DNA of 64,000 nt from Mesorhizobium sp. AR07 (GTDB lineage Bacteria > Pseudomonadota > Alphaproteobacteria > Rhizobiales > Rhizobiaceae), in NCBI RefSeq assembly GCF_024746815.1, contig NZ_CP080526.1:248001-312000 (forward strand), read 5' to 3'. Positions 51,941 through 61,327 of the stretch are shown here, one piece after another. The position numbers were made by a program, and so were the translations under genes. Each line of letters opens with the position of its first letter. Within the stretch, counting starts at the first letter, position 1. The notes beneath the pieces were generated by a model. The model was given only the letters and a program-made list of their open reading frames with translations. It was not told where the DNA came from and did no database searches.

Positions 51941-52144
51941 CGGGTTTCGTCGTCCGGATATGCGCTTAACGCCTTCGCCGTGCATAAAGCTGCGAGGGAA
52001 CGCAGTATCCAACCACAGGCGAATTGCCGCTTCCTTTTTCAAGCCATTCTTTACGTAGATATTTGGCCGGCAATGGCCATCAGCACCATCGCCTCGAAGT
52101 CGGACAGCGGAGGCGCCGGGGGGCGCGTCGGGGCTTACGATGGA
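51941..52144. other. intergenic, no gene seen
   Basis: A short gap between the TetR gene and the decayed plasmid genes. Nothing supportable is seen. Confidence 0.4.
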
Positions 52145-52475
52145 CGGATCGCGAGCGCGTCGGCCGGACGGCTTCGGTGCTGCCAGCCACCGGCGACGGC
52201 GCCGATCTCGTAGGGCCGAGAACGGAGTTCCTCGCGCAGATCATCGATCAGCAGGTCGATGCTGCACTCCTTACGACAACGCGGGCCAACCTCTCACGGC
52301 GGAGCGGTTCGACCGAGGCAAAAATCACTGCCTCGACGCGCATCACCCATTCCCGCCAGCGCAGCGCCGGCGGCAGGTCGGCCAGTTCCCGGTCGAGCAA
52401 ACGGTCGTTTGTGCCCTCCGTCTCCGACGCTTGTGTCTCGCTGCGCGGAGTTTTAGCTGCGCAGGGTCCGCTCAT
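52145..52475 (-). pseudogene. ScpB-like segregation protein relic
   Basis: The minus strand reads LADLPPALRWREWVMRVEAVIFASVEPLRRERLARVV, which is the N-terminal winged helix of ScpB-like proteins. After a frameshift it continues CSIDLLIDDLREELRSRPYEIGAVAGGWQ-HRSRPADALAI and stops. ScpB partners SMC in chromosome segregation; plasmid-borne variants beside DUF1403 genes occur in rhizobia. At least one frameshift and a missing C-terminus make this a pseudogene. Confidence 0.65.
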
Positions 52476-52477
52476 CG

Positions 52478-52960
52478 TTACAGCCCAAAGATCTGGAAGG
52501 AGGATCGGCCGGACAGCTCGCGTACCGCGCCAAAGCCATTCAACCGTTCGAACAGGCGTGTCGCTGCCCAGCGGGAGAGATCACTGCCGGGTGCCGAGGC
52601 TGGCACGGTGTCGTCATCGAGCAGCTTTTGGATAATAAGACCGGCCCCCTTGGTGCGTCCCTTTGGTGCGGCGGAGAGAAGCTTCTCGGCGCGACGGGCA
52701 ATCTCGCCGGCTGACTGCAGTGCTGCCCCGGTCCCCTCAACGAGGGCCAGGCAGATGGCCCGAACGAAGGCGGGGTCGTCGGGTCGGGCGCGGCCCCTGC
52801 CGCTGGACGCGCGGAAGGCCGACCCGTAGCGTTCGGCCATCAACATCGGCACGGGGGATGTGTCCATTTGAGTTTCTCGGCGATCAGGGTATCGGCCAGC
52901 GCCCAGGCAAGCCGTTCGGCATCCGGACGGGCGGCGTGGATTGCCGTTAGCGCGCCGGAT
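52478..52960 (-). pseudogene. DUF1403 protein, C-terminal relic
   Basis: Minus-strand sequence reads HAARPDAERLAWALADTLIAEKLKWTHPP and then, after a one-base shift in a C run near 52855, PVPMLMAERYGSAFRASSGRGR, DDPAFVRAICLALVEGT and AAPKGRTKGAGLIIQKLLDDD. This is the pattern of DUF1403, a protein family of unknown function on rhizobial replicons that is usually adjacent to ScpB-like genes. The N-terminal part is missing. Confidence 0.6.
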
Positions 52961-53049
52961 CCTGGTCTATGGCGCCACGCTCGCCGGTTTCCGGCCGGTA
53001 GAGGAGGAGGAAGACTGGAAGCGGCGCGGTGGTGGTGGCGGCGGTGGTG

Positions 53050-53200
53050 GGGGTCGCCCGAGCGGTATAGGACAAGCGACCCGGGTCGCCTATCAAGCGC
53101 GTGCCGTGGCGGCACGGGCCGGCTATGCGGCGGGCGCGCAGCCTGCTGTGTTCCCCTGGGCACCTCCGGTGATGACGGCAATTTGCTCGCTCGACGGCAT
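53050..53200 (-). pseudogene. SDR N-terminal relic
   Basis: The minus strand opens MPSSEQIAVITGGAQG, the NAD(P)-binding start of a short-chain dehydrogenase, and leaves the family frame at once. It follows thiolase and DUF35 relics on the same strand, so it was probably the third gene of that unit. Confidence 0.5.
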
Positions 53201-53217
53201 GGTGACTCACTTGGCGG

Positions 53218-53639
53218 TTAGAGTGCGGTCCCGCAGTCGAGACGGAAAACGGGAAGCTTGGCGCCACCCTCGACCTCCTCGAAGTCGACCGTGACGCGGT
53301 CGCCGCAACGCGAGTTCTCCGCGTTCGGACCAACGATGTTGCCCATCAGTTGCACGCCCTCGTCCAGCCTGATGATGGCCAGCACATAAGGCAGCCGGTC
53401 GGAAAACCCCGTCGGCGAGCCGGCAACCTGAACGGTGACGGAGTAGATCTCTCCCTTCCCAGTCGAGGCACGCCAGCTGAGATCGTCGCCAAGGCAATGC
53501 GGGCAGACACGCTTCGGATACATGATCGGCTTGTCGCAGCCGCGGCATTCCTGGACCACGAAGCGGCGTTCGGCCGCGGCCAGCCAGTAGCCAGCGGACC
53601 AGGGCTCGACTTGGGGGGCGGGCGGGCGGGTGTGTTCAT
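53218..53639 (-). pseudogene. DUF35 OB-fold protein with N-terminal frameshift
   Basis: The body (VQECRGCDKPIMYPKRVCPHCLGDDLSWR, then GKGEIYSVTVQVAG and RLPYVLAIIRLDEGVQLMGNIVG) is a complete DUF35 zinc ribbon plus OB fold, which partners thiolase-like proteins in acyl-CoA metabolism. The likely ATG at 53639, overlapping the thiolase stop as TGATG, leads into a run of C and G near 53610, where one base has been lost or gained. Past it the body is in a different frame. If the run length is a sequencing error, the gene may be intact. Confidence 0.65.
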
Positions 53640-54124
53640 CAGTGTTCCCCAGACAAAATGGTGACGTGCGAATCCATCCAGGTCCCGCCGGAGGCGGTCT
53701 CGGCGGCATTGACGAGATTTTCGACCTGGCGCGGCCCGGCCTTGCCCATCAGTTGGCGGAAGGCCTCGACAAGAACGGCAACGCCACCGCCGACGCCGGT
53801 ATGGCCTTGCGACAGCATCCCGCCATTGGTCGTCATCGGCATCGAGCCGCCGGGCGACGTTTCGCCGGCGGCGATGAAGGTGCCCGCCCGCTCGCCACCG
53901 CAAAGCTTGAGCCCGTCAAGGGCGATCAGCGCGAAGACCGGATAGGCATCGTAGAGTTCGGCGATCTGGATGTCTCTCGGTCCAATGCCAGCCTGGGCGG
54001 CGGCCTGGGGATGGCCGAGCTTCGCCAGGTCGGTGTCCTACGACAAGGCGTAATGCGTCACCAGCGAGGAATGACCCCTGACATAGACGTTCCCGACCGC
54101 AACGAAGTTGCATCTGGGGCGTGA
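53639..54124 (-). pseudogene. SCP-x-type thiolase, C-terminal relic
   Basis: The minus strand reads IGPRDIQIAELYDAYPVFALIALDGLKLCGGERAG and then TNGGMLSQGHTGVGGGVAVLVEAFRQLMG, which is the C-terminal half of thiolase-like proteins of the sterol carrier protein X type that lie beside DUF35 genes. An internal stop occurs upstream (…HYALS-TAG-DTDLAKLGHP), and the N-terminal half with the nucleophile is gone. Confidence 0.65.
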
Positions 54125-54489
54125 CATTGGCGCGGGTTTGGGCAGCGCCGGAACGGCTTGCCCGGTCTAATAGTACTTATGTGTGCTGAATCCGCTCATA
54201 TGCCGTTTATACAGCTCTACCTGGTGTGCCGTCAGTATCGGCGCCGGAACGAACCATTTTCGAAAAATCACTATATAGCATAGCGTCGAAGGCATGGGCT
54301 GGGCATGAATCCGGAGCACCTCGTCCGCCAACATCTGCAGACGGAACGCTAGTCGAATTGATCCCCCATATGCCGCTCGACGTCTCACTTTTCTGGGAGG
54401 TTAGCGGTAGAGCGGTTCGGGCACAGCGCAGGCAGCTTCGAGGAAGGAACGCTAAGTTGCTCCTGATCTTAGTATGATATCCCACACAC
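54125..54489. other. intergenic, no gene seen
   Basis: This AT-richer stretch separates two decayed genes. Short frames on both strands carry no recognisable content. Confidence 0.45.
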
Positions 54490-54990
54490 CTAGTTGCCTT
54501 TCTTCGACAGGTACTGCGCCGAGGTCAGATAGTAATTCCGGGCCGTGGCATTGATCTGGCGTTCGCCCAGTTCGGTCAGCGCCCGGGCCTTGAGTTCCTT
54601 TGCCGCCCCGTGTTCAGGGTCGAGGGCCAGCACATAATCGACCAGTTCGGCCGCCCACTGGAACTCCTTGGCCTCGACCGCTTCATTGGCTCGATCGAGC
54701 ATCTTCGCTGGCCCACCGGCTTAGCTTGAGCATCTTGCGGGCGCGCTCGGTAGGAGGCAGCGGGTATAAACTGGTCGCGTTGCCATCGAACCATCCCACA
54801 TAGTCGGCGTAGATACCCCGTACGGCCCAAGCCACGCTGCCATAGTATTCCTGAAGGTAGGGGCTGTTTGCGAGTTCGGTAGGAAGCTTTACCTCCTGGA
54901 CAAGTTCGTCCGGCGTCTTGCCCTGCTTGATGCCTGCGAGGGCCTGGTCGAGGACGGTCTTGATCCCGTCCCGGTAGTCTGTGAGTGCCT
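54490..54990 (-). pseudogene. alkylsulfatase (metallo-beta-lactamase type), C-terminal relic
   Basis: Minus-strand sequence reads LPTELANSPYLQEYYGSVAWAVRGIYADYVGWFDGNATSLYPLPP and, after a frameshift near 54725, RANEAVEAKEFQWAAELVDYVLALDPEHGAAKELKARALTELGERQINATARNYYLTSAQ. This is the dimerisation domain of SdsA1/BDS1-type linear alkylsulfatases, which hydrolyse SDS-like esters. The N-terminal zinc-binding domain is cut off at about 54990 by the end of the IS5 element. The gene is dead. Confidence 0.75.
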
Positions 54991-55900
54991 TAGAGGCCGT
55001 TTTGAAAATCGGCTTGCTGGGGTTTCGTCTGAGGCTGGGTTATGATTCAAGCTGTGGATGTGGACAAAGCAGAGCCGTGGCCGGATGGCCCAGATCGCCA
55101 AGAAGACCAAGCGCTACCCGTCTGATTTGACGGATGAGGAGTGGGAGCAGTTCGCGCCGCTGATGCCCATGCCTGGGCGGCGTGGCCGTCCGCGCGAGGT
55201 TGATTTTCGCGAGGTGATCAATGCGGTGCGCTACCTGGTCCGTTCGGGTTGCGGCTGGCGGATGCTGCCGATCCACTTTGGACCCTGGCAGACGGTCTAT
55301 GGCTGGTTTCGAGAGCTGGCGCGGCGGTTTCTGTTCCAGACCATCCACGACGTGGCGCTGATGCTGGATCGTGAGCGGGCCGGACGCGAGGCGAGCCCGT
55401 CGGCGGCGGTGATCGACAGCCAGTCGGTCAAAACCACCGAAAGCGGCGGAAGGGGGTTTGATGCCGGCAAGAAGGTCATGGGCCGCAGGCGCCACATCGT
55501 TGTCGACACGCTCGGTCTGCTGGTCGGCCTCGTCGTCCACGCCGCCGATATCCAGGATCGCGATGGCGCCCCGGCGGCCCTGAAAGCCATCCTCAAACGC
55601 TGGCCGTGGCTGCGCTATATCTTCGCCGATGGTGGCTATGCCGGGCCGAAGCTGCGGGGCGCGCTGCAAAAAGTCGGACAGTTCACGCTCGAGATCGTCA
55701 AGCGCACGGACAAGCCCAAAGGTTTCCAGATCCTGCCGCGCCGATGGGTCGTGAACCGCTGTACAATGTTGCCAAGTTTGCCTTTGAGTTGTCGGTGCGC
55801 ATCGAGCGTCCAAGCCGTAAGCGGCAGCTTGTTGAGGCTCGTTGTGGTCGGAATGCGAGTCGATTTGTCGCGGGCGAATCAGAGCCACCACAGGATTTAA
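54991..55900 (+). mobile_element. IS5-family insertion sequence, truncated
   Basis: The left end GAGGCCGTTTTGAAAATCGG begins at 54991. The transposase from ATG 55085 has the IS5 pattern: YPSDLTDEEWEQFAPLMP, INAVRYLVRSGCGWRMLP, AAVIDSQSVKTTESGG (first Asp), RRRHIVVDTLGLLVGLVVHAADIQDRDG (second Asp) and IFADGGYAG. After FQILPRRWVV the frame leaves the family pattern, so the catalytic Glu region (RTFAWL) is missing and no right end is visible. The copy is inactive and joins directly to recombinase-associated DNA. Confidence 0.8.
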
Positions 55901-55933
55901 TGCGCCATCGACGGCCCAGCTGCGAGCTGGCCG

Positions 55934-56131
55934 ATGGAGGCGCACATGGTCCGACGCATGGATCGCCCTGTGCTGCGCGTGCACGTGTCGTTCGAAGCGA
56001 CAAGAACCGGCCCCCAACATCTGCTCGAGGCCTATTCCCGTCTTGTGCCGACGATACGGCGCACGAGCCAGCGGCAGGACCGCTCATCGAAGGTGAAGGA
56101 AGTGATGGCGAGATCGGGAGGTGAGCAATGA
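55934..56131 (+). CDS. small basic protein preceding a large serine recombinase
   Basis: The frame encodes 65 residues (MEAHMVRRMDRPVLRVHVSFEATRTGPQHLLEAYSRLVPTIRRT...). Its end overlaps the recombinase start by four bases (ATGA), which argues that it is a real, coupled gene. I recognise no domain. Arg/Lys-rich composition suggests nucleic acid binding. Small proteins in this position next to large serine recombinases occur in rhizobial mobile DNA and may act as directionality or accessory factors; that is inference. Confidence 0.55.
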   Translation: MEAHMVRRMDRPVLRVHVSFEATRTGPQHLLEAYSRLVPTIRRTSQRQDRSSKVKEVMARSGGEQ

Positions 56132-57241
56132 CCGAGACGCGATGCGTGCTCTATGCACGGGTATCCAGCGAGGCCCAGACGCGCGACAACACGATTGCCA
56201 GTCAGGTCATTGCGTTGCAGGAACGCATTGCCGCCGATGGCTTCATGCTTGAGCCAGGTCACAGCTATCTGGATGACGGCTACAGTGGTTCGATCCTGCT
56301 TCGCCCCGCGCTGGAGCGGCTGAGGGATGCGGTTGCCAGTGGCCACGTCGAGCGTCTCTACGTCCATGCTCCCGATCGGCTCGCCCGCCGCTACGCCCAT
56401 CAGGCGCTGCTGATCGACGAGTTCCGTCGTGCCGGTGTGGAGATCGTCTTCCTGAACCGCCCCATTGGTGGCACGGCCGAGGATGATCTGCTGCTCCAGG
56501 TTCAGGGCGTGATCGCCGAATATGAGCGCGCCAAGATCCTCGAGCGGAGCCGTCGCGGTCGTCGTCATGCGGCCCGTTCCGGCTCCATCAGCGCTCTGAC
56601 TGGTGCGCCCTTCGGCTACCGCTATGTGAGCCGGGGCCAAGGTGGCGGCGTGGCTCGCTTCGAGGTGGTGGAGGCGGAGGCGCACATTGTTCGTCTGATC
56701 TTCGCATGGGTCGGCCTCGATCGCATGAGCCTGCGGGAGGTGTGCCGGCGGCTCAAGCAGATCGGCTGCCAGACGCGGGCAGGAGCCATGCATTGGCACG
56801 CCTCCACGATCCGCGGCATGCTTGCCAATCCCGCCTATGTCGGACGCGCCGCTTTCGGGCGCGCCCGCTATTTGCCACCACAACCAAGCCCGCGACGAAA
56901 TCCGCGAGCCGGATGAGATCGTCCGCCTCGAACGACAGATGACCACCTTGCGTCGCGGCATCGGCCGGCTGATCGACAGCTATGCGGAGGGCGTCATCGA
57001 CAAGGCGGAATTCGAACCGCGTATCGCTGGCCTGAAACTACGCCTCTCCCAAGCTTCAGGAGCGGCACCGGGCGGCGGTCGAAGTGGCCGAGAACGAACG
57101 CGACCTCTCACTCCTCATCAGCCGTCTGGAAGACTTCGCCGCCAAGGTGGACAGCAGGGCTCGCCGCCCTTGATCGAACCGGCATGCGCCAGATCATCCG
57201 CTCCGTGGTTCGCCGGGTCGAAATCGACGACGCGCACAATG
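56128..57241 (+). pseudogene. large serine recombinase, frameshifted
   Basis: The N-terminal catalytic domain starts TETRCVLYARVSSEAQTRDNTIASQVIALQ, with the Ser nucleophile, and has VHAPDRLARRYAHQALLIDEF and QGVIAEYERAKILERSRRGRRHAARSG. The recombinase domain (GAPFGYRYV, MLANPAYVGRAAFGRARY) follows. Near 56880 the frame breaks and part of the protein is deleted. The downstream frames read EPDEIVRLERQMTTLRRGIGRLIDSYAEGVIDKAEFEPRI and then, after another shift, ISRLEDFAAKVDS and MRQIIRSVVRRVEIDD, the coiled-coil and C-terminal parts. It cannot be active as a whole, but the N-terminal 262 residues form an intact catalytic domain. Confidence 0.82.
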
Positions 57242-57698
57242 TTGCGTGGAACTGGTCATTTTGCTTGGTGATTTTGGGCGGGCTGGGCCATCGAGCGGGG
57301 GAACCCGGAAGATGATCTCGATGATGTCGATGTTGCGCCTGATCGTTGCTGTGATGGATCGACCTTTCCGATCAGCAGGAGCAGCGATGTCGAAGACCTT
57401 GCGCGGATTTATAACGAACGCCAGCCCGGGCCCCAAGTCTGCTTTTACGAAGAACATGTCCTGGATGACTCACATTCACGAACAGTTCACAGCCATGAAA
57501 GCACATCGTCCAGGTATGGTGCGCAGTATCCTTGGACACGTGCACAGGCCAAGGTCCGTGATCTTCATCGATTAGAAACTGCATCGCTTCTATGAAGACC
57601 TGCGTGAACTGATCCGTGGTTGTAAGAGTGATTACCGGCTCGAAAAGCACAAGTAGTGGACGGTGGTGGTTGAGGTCGATGGAGTGAATAGTGGTGTG
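57242..57698. other. no recognisable gene
   Basis: A plus-strand frame of 109 codons (57246-57575) is open, but I do not recognise its product and it has no clear ribosome site. The remainder is noncoding as far as I can see. Confidence 0.4.
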
Positions 57699-58123
57699 GG
57701 CGTTGTCACGTTGTTTGAAATGTGGCCGCGTGAGGCCGACACCGCGCTTTTCAGGCAGGCCGTGCACTCACGGCTTCCCACGCGGCCATGGCTTGGCGTC
57801 GATGGGTTCGAATTTGTGCTGCGGAGCGGTTGGTCTGGGATGGGACGAAGAGATTTCGGACGGCGGAGAAGATCGACACGAAATGCTGCAATGAGCCGAC
57901 CGACCGGAAACCCGTCGCGTTCGTTCCCGTTTTCGGAACGGCAGGTGTGAATTCTCCGCCCGGTTGTTCAAGCCTTTATGCGAGCGGTGTTCCACCTTCG
58001 GCATGTCGCAACACCAAGGCCGCCAGGCGCCTGCTGACGCGACTTCTGAAGAAGCAGGGTCTGCCGCCAAAGCGTATGATCCCGACAAACTGCGCTCCTA
58101 CGGGGCGGCCCAACGCCAGCTCA
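57699..58123. mobile_element. IS6-family relic with an internally inverted segment
   Basis: From 57699 the sequence follows the left part of the IS6 copy at 21432 (same orientation, near identical) to about 58005. From 58006 to 58123 it is the reverse complement of the IS6 stretch that should follow, with a one-base loss in the ATCACCGAC region and a few substitutions. The rest of the element is missing. It is a rearranged, inactive copy and forms a direct repeat of about 300 bp with 21432. Confidence 0.75.
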
Positions 58124-58436
58124 GGCGTGCAACTGCTAGGATTCGATCACCGACAAACGGCTCTGGAAAGCCGCGCGTCCGACATCATGCACGTCTCAAG
58201 CCAGACCCGGCATGCGGCATTCTGCAGCGTGGCGATTGGCGAAATCGGCGGCAGCTTCACCAACTTCCCCTTATGTTGCACTGCGATAGATTTGTTGCAT
58301 TGCGATATCGGCGCACAGGACCGAGTCTGCGCATGGGTGGGCTTTCAACGACTACGGCGCCGCGCGTTGCTTCGGCATGCGCACCGCAGCAGTTTGATCG
58401 GCGCGATCTACGGTCTGCGCCGGGACAAGGTTCACA
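58124..58436. other. leader of the first acyltransferase gene
   Basis: No gene is seen. The 42-base element at 58273-58314 and following sequence are repeated before the second acyltransferase gene, so this is probably its promoter region. Confidence 0.5.
58273..58314 (+). repeat. duplicated upstream element, copy 1
   Basis: The 42 bases contain two half repeats TTGCACTGCGATA and TTGCATTGCGATA about 21 bases apart and recur at 60457-60498. They lie about 120 bases before the GTG start and may be a regulator site. Confidence 0.55.
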
Positions 58437-60416
58437 GTGGCAACATCGTTCCGTCCGGATATCGAAGGCTTGCGTGCGGTGGCGGTGGTGGGCGTCATCG
58501 CCTTCCATTTTGGCCTGACCTCGCTGCCCGGCGGCTTCACCGGCGTCGACATCTTCTTCGTCATCTCCGGTTACCTCATCACAAAGCACCTGCTGGGCGA
58601 GATCGGCGAGACCGGGCGACTGAACCTGTGGCGCTTCTATGCCCGGCGTGCGCGGCGGCTGTTGCCGGCGTCGCTGTTCGTCATCCTCGCCACGCTGGTG
58701 GCGGGCTACTTCATCCTGTCGCCGGCCGAACAGTCGCTCTACTCGAAAGGCGCCATGTTCGCGTCGGCCTATATGATCAATCTGTGGCTGATCCGCTGGT
58801 CGTTCGACTATTTCGCCGCGGATGCGACCAACAACCCGTTCATCCATTTCTGGTCGTTGTCGGTCGAGGAACAGTTTTATCTGGCCTGGCCGGCGCTGCT
58901 GCTTCTCGCGGCGTGGCTGCGCCCGGGCAGGCGCACCGCGATCCTGGTGATCGGCGTCGCCGGCCTGGTCTCCTTCGCCGCCTGCGTCTGGCTCACCGCC
59001 GTGGCGCAGCCCTGGGCCTTCTATTTCTCGCCGCTGCGCGCCTGGGAATTCGCCGCCGGTGGCCTCGCAACCATGGCGCCGGCAAAGTTCTGGCGCGACC
59101 GGCCGCTGCTTGCCACCGGGCAGGCGTTGGTCGGCCTGGCGCTGATCGCCTTCGCCTATCTGATGGTGAGCGAGGAGTCCCCTTTCCCCGGGGCGATCGC
59201 GCTGGTGCCGGTGGTCGGCACGGTGCTGGTGCTGCTCAGCGGCAGCGGTGCGGGCCAAAGCGCGTCGCAGAGCCTGCCGAACGCCTTCCTGTCGCTGCCG
59301 CCGATGCAATGGCTGGGCAAGCTTTCCTACTCGCTCTACCTCTGGCACTGGCCGGTCATCGTCTATGCGGCGATGCTGGTGCCCGACCTCTCCGGCCTCC
59401 AGCGCCTTGCCTGCGCAGCGCTGACGCTGGCGCTGTCGGCCTTCACCTACCGTTTCATCGAGAACCCGATCCGCCGCAATGGCTGGCTGATGGCGGGAGC
59501 GGCCAGGGCCCTGGTGCCGGCCGCGGTGCTGACCGGCGCCGGGGTGATTGCCGCCTATGGCAATGCGCGCTTTGCCGATCACAATTTCAGCCCCGAGCAA
59601 CGCAGCATCGCCCAAAGTGCGGCGCAGAATTCCACCGTGCGCGCCAGCAATATCGACTGCGTGCTCGATTTCGCCACCGTCCAGCCGAAACCTTGCGTGT
59701 TCGGCCCCAGGAACACGGAGAGCTCGGTGGTGCTGTTCGGCGACTCGCATGCCGACCACTGGTCGACGCCACTGATCGCGGCGGCCGCGAACAACAATTT
59801 CCAGGTGGTGACCTACCTCAAATCCTCCTGCCGGGCCTCGCGGGTGACGACCTGGAACTGGCGCATGAAGCGCGACTACACCGAATGCGATCAATGGCGC
59901 GAGCAATCGATCAAGGACATCATCGCGCTCCATCCGCAACTGGTGGTGATCTCGGAATTCTCGATGGGCAATGTGATGCGGGAATCGCCCGACGAATTGA
60001 AGCACGCCAACTGGGACGAGGAGTGGCGGGACGGCCTGCGCTGGACGCTGGAGGCGTTCAGCCAGGCCGGCATCAAGGTCGCGGTCATCAGGGACGTGCC
60101 CTACAATGGCAGCTATGTCGACAAATGCGTGGCGCGCGCGCTGTGGCGCGGGCAGCAGCCGGCGGCGTGCGACACACCGAGGGCGACCGCCGCAAATGAC
60201 GAGATCGCCGCGGTGGAGCGCGACATCGTGCGCGGCACGCCGAACGCCACCTACATCGATATGACCGACAAGTTCTGCGACCAGACCACCTGCCACGTGT
60301 TCATCGACGGCATGCTGGCCTTCCGCGACCGTCACCATCTGGCGACGCCCTTCGCGCAGTCGCTGGAGCCGGCGGTGGAACGGGCGCTGTTCTCAAGCGC
60401 GGTGGCGCAGCGGTGA
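58437..60416 (+). CDS. OafA-type membrane acyltransferase with SGNH domain
   Basis: The protein has 659 residues. The N-terminal acyltransferase-3 domain (residues 1-360) has about ten spans and the blocks FRPDIEGLRAVAVVGVIAFHFG with the catalytic His, GGFTGVDIFFVISGYLITKHLL, FYARRARRLLPASLF and HFWSLSVEEQFYLAWPALLL. The C-terminal SGNH hydrolase-like domain contains VVLFGDSHADHWSTPL with the Ser and a late FRDRHHLATPF with the Asp/His region. Such enzymes O-acylate surface polysaccharides or Nod factors at the inner membrane. Start is GTG 58437, supported by the paralogue that also starts GTG at the same place. It is the intact member of a tandem pair. Confidence 0.88.
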   Translation: MATSFRPDIEGLRAVAVVGVIAFHFGLTSLPGGFTGVDIFFVISGYLITKHLLGEIGETGRLNLWRFYARRARRLLPASLFVILATLVAGYFILSPAEQSLYSKGAMFASAYMINLWLIRWSFDYFAADATNNPFIHFWSLSVEEQFYLAWPALLLLAAWLRPGRRTAILVIGVAGLVSFAACVWLTAVAQPWAFYFSPLRAWEFAAGGLATMAPAKFWRDRPLLATGQALVGLALIAFAYLMVSEESPFPGAIALVPVVGTVLVLLSGSGAGQSASQSLPNAFLSLPPMQWLGKLSYSLYLWHWPVIVYAAMLVPDLSGLQRLACAALTLALSAFTYRFIENPIRRNGWLMAGAARALVPAAVLTGAGVIAAYGNARFADHNFSPEQRSIAQSAAQNSTVRASNIDCVLDFATVQPKPCVFGPRNTESSVVLFGDSHADHWSTPLIAAAANNNFQVVTYLKSSCRASRVTTWNWRMKRDYTECDQWREQSIKDIIALHPQLVVISEFSMGNVMRESPDELKHANWDEEWRDGLRWTLEAFSQAGIKVAVIRDVPYNGSYVDKCVARALWRGQQPAACDTPRATAANDEIAAVERDIVRGTPNATYIDMTDKFCDQTTCHVFIDGMLAFRDRHHLATPFAQSLEPAVERALFSSAVAQR

Positions 60417-60456
60417 CCTAGGCGGCGGGGCAGCTTCCCGCCCCCAATTTCCACTA

Positions 60457-60498
60457 ATGTTGCACTGCGATAGATTTGTTGCATTGCGATATCGGCGC
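60457..60498 (+). repeat. duplicated upstream element, copy 2
   Basis: This 42-base element is almost the same as 58273-58314 and lies 57 bases before the GTG start of the second acyltransferase gene (98 bases from its first base). It marks the left limit of the tandem duplication. Confidence 0.55.
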
Positions 60499-60554
60499 TC
60501 AGGGGCGAGTCTGCGCATGGGTAGGCTTTCAACGAACTACACGAGGTTTTCATC

Positions 60555-61327
60555 GTGTCAGCATCGTTCCGTCCTGACATCGAAGGGTTGCGTGCGCTGG
60601 CGGTGTCGGGCGTCGTCGCCTTTCATTTCGGCCTGACCGGCCTGCCCGGCGGCTTTGTCGGCGTCGACATCTTCTTCGTCATCTCCGGCTATCTCATCAC
60701 AAAGCACTTGGTGAGCGAGATCGCAGAGACCGGACGGCTGGATCTGTGGCGCTTCTACGCCAGTCGCGCCCGGCGGCTGTTGCCGGCGTCGCTGTTCGTC
60801 ATCCTCGCCACGCTGGTGGCCGGCGCCTTCATCCTGTCGCCGGAGGAACAGTCGCTCTATTCCAAGGGCGCCATGTTCGCCTCGGCCTATGCGATCAACC
60901 TTTGGCTGATCCGCTGGTCGTTCGACTACTTTGCCGCGGATGCGACCAGCAACCCGTTCATCCATTTCTGGTCGCTGTCGGTGGAGGAGCAGTTCTACCT
61001 CGCCTGGCCGGCGCTGCTTTTGCTGGCGGCATGGCTGCGTCCGGGCAAGCGCATGGCGATGCTGGTGATCGGCGTTGCCGGCCTGGTCTCCTTCGCCGTC
61101 TGTGCCTGGCTCACCACCGTGGCGCAGCCCTGGGCGTTCTATTTCTCGCCGCTGCGCGCCTGGGGAATTCGCCGCCGGTGGCCTCGCAACCATGGTGCCG
61201 CAAAGATTCTGGCAACAACGCCCGCGGCTCGGCGCGGTTTTGGCAGCCGTTCCGTAACAGCCAACCGCAATTCGTCATCTCTCAGCGGGTTGACAATCGC
61301 CCCTCAAACGCCATGCTGCAGTGCAAC
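60555..61327 (+). pseudogene. second OafA-type acyltransferase, truncated
   Basis: This is a tandem paralogue of the gene at 58437, near identical over the first ~200 residues (FRPDIEGLRALAVSGVVAFHFGLTG, ISGYLITKHLVSEIAETG, FIHFWSLSVEEQFYLAWP). Near 61160 one extra G (GCCTGGGGAATTC against GCCTGGGAATTC) moves the frame, and soon after about 61200 the sequence no longer follows the paralogue at all. The C-terminal spans and the SGNH domain are missing. The frame ends just inside the start of the third acyltransferase gene, so the junction is probably a deletion between two acyltransferase genes. Confidence 0.82.
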
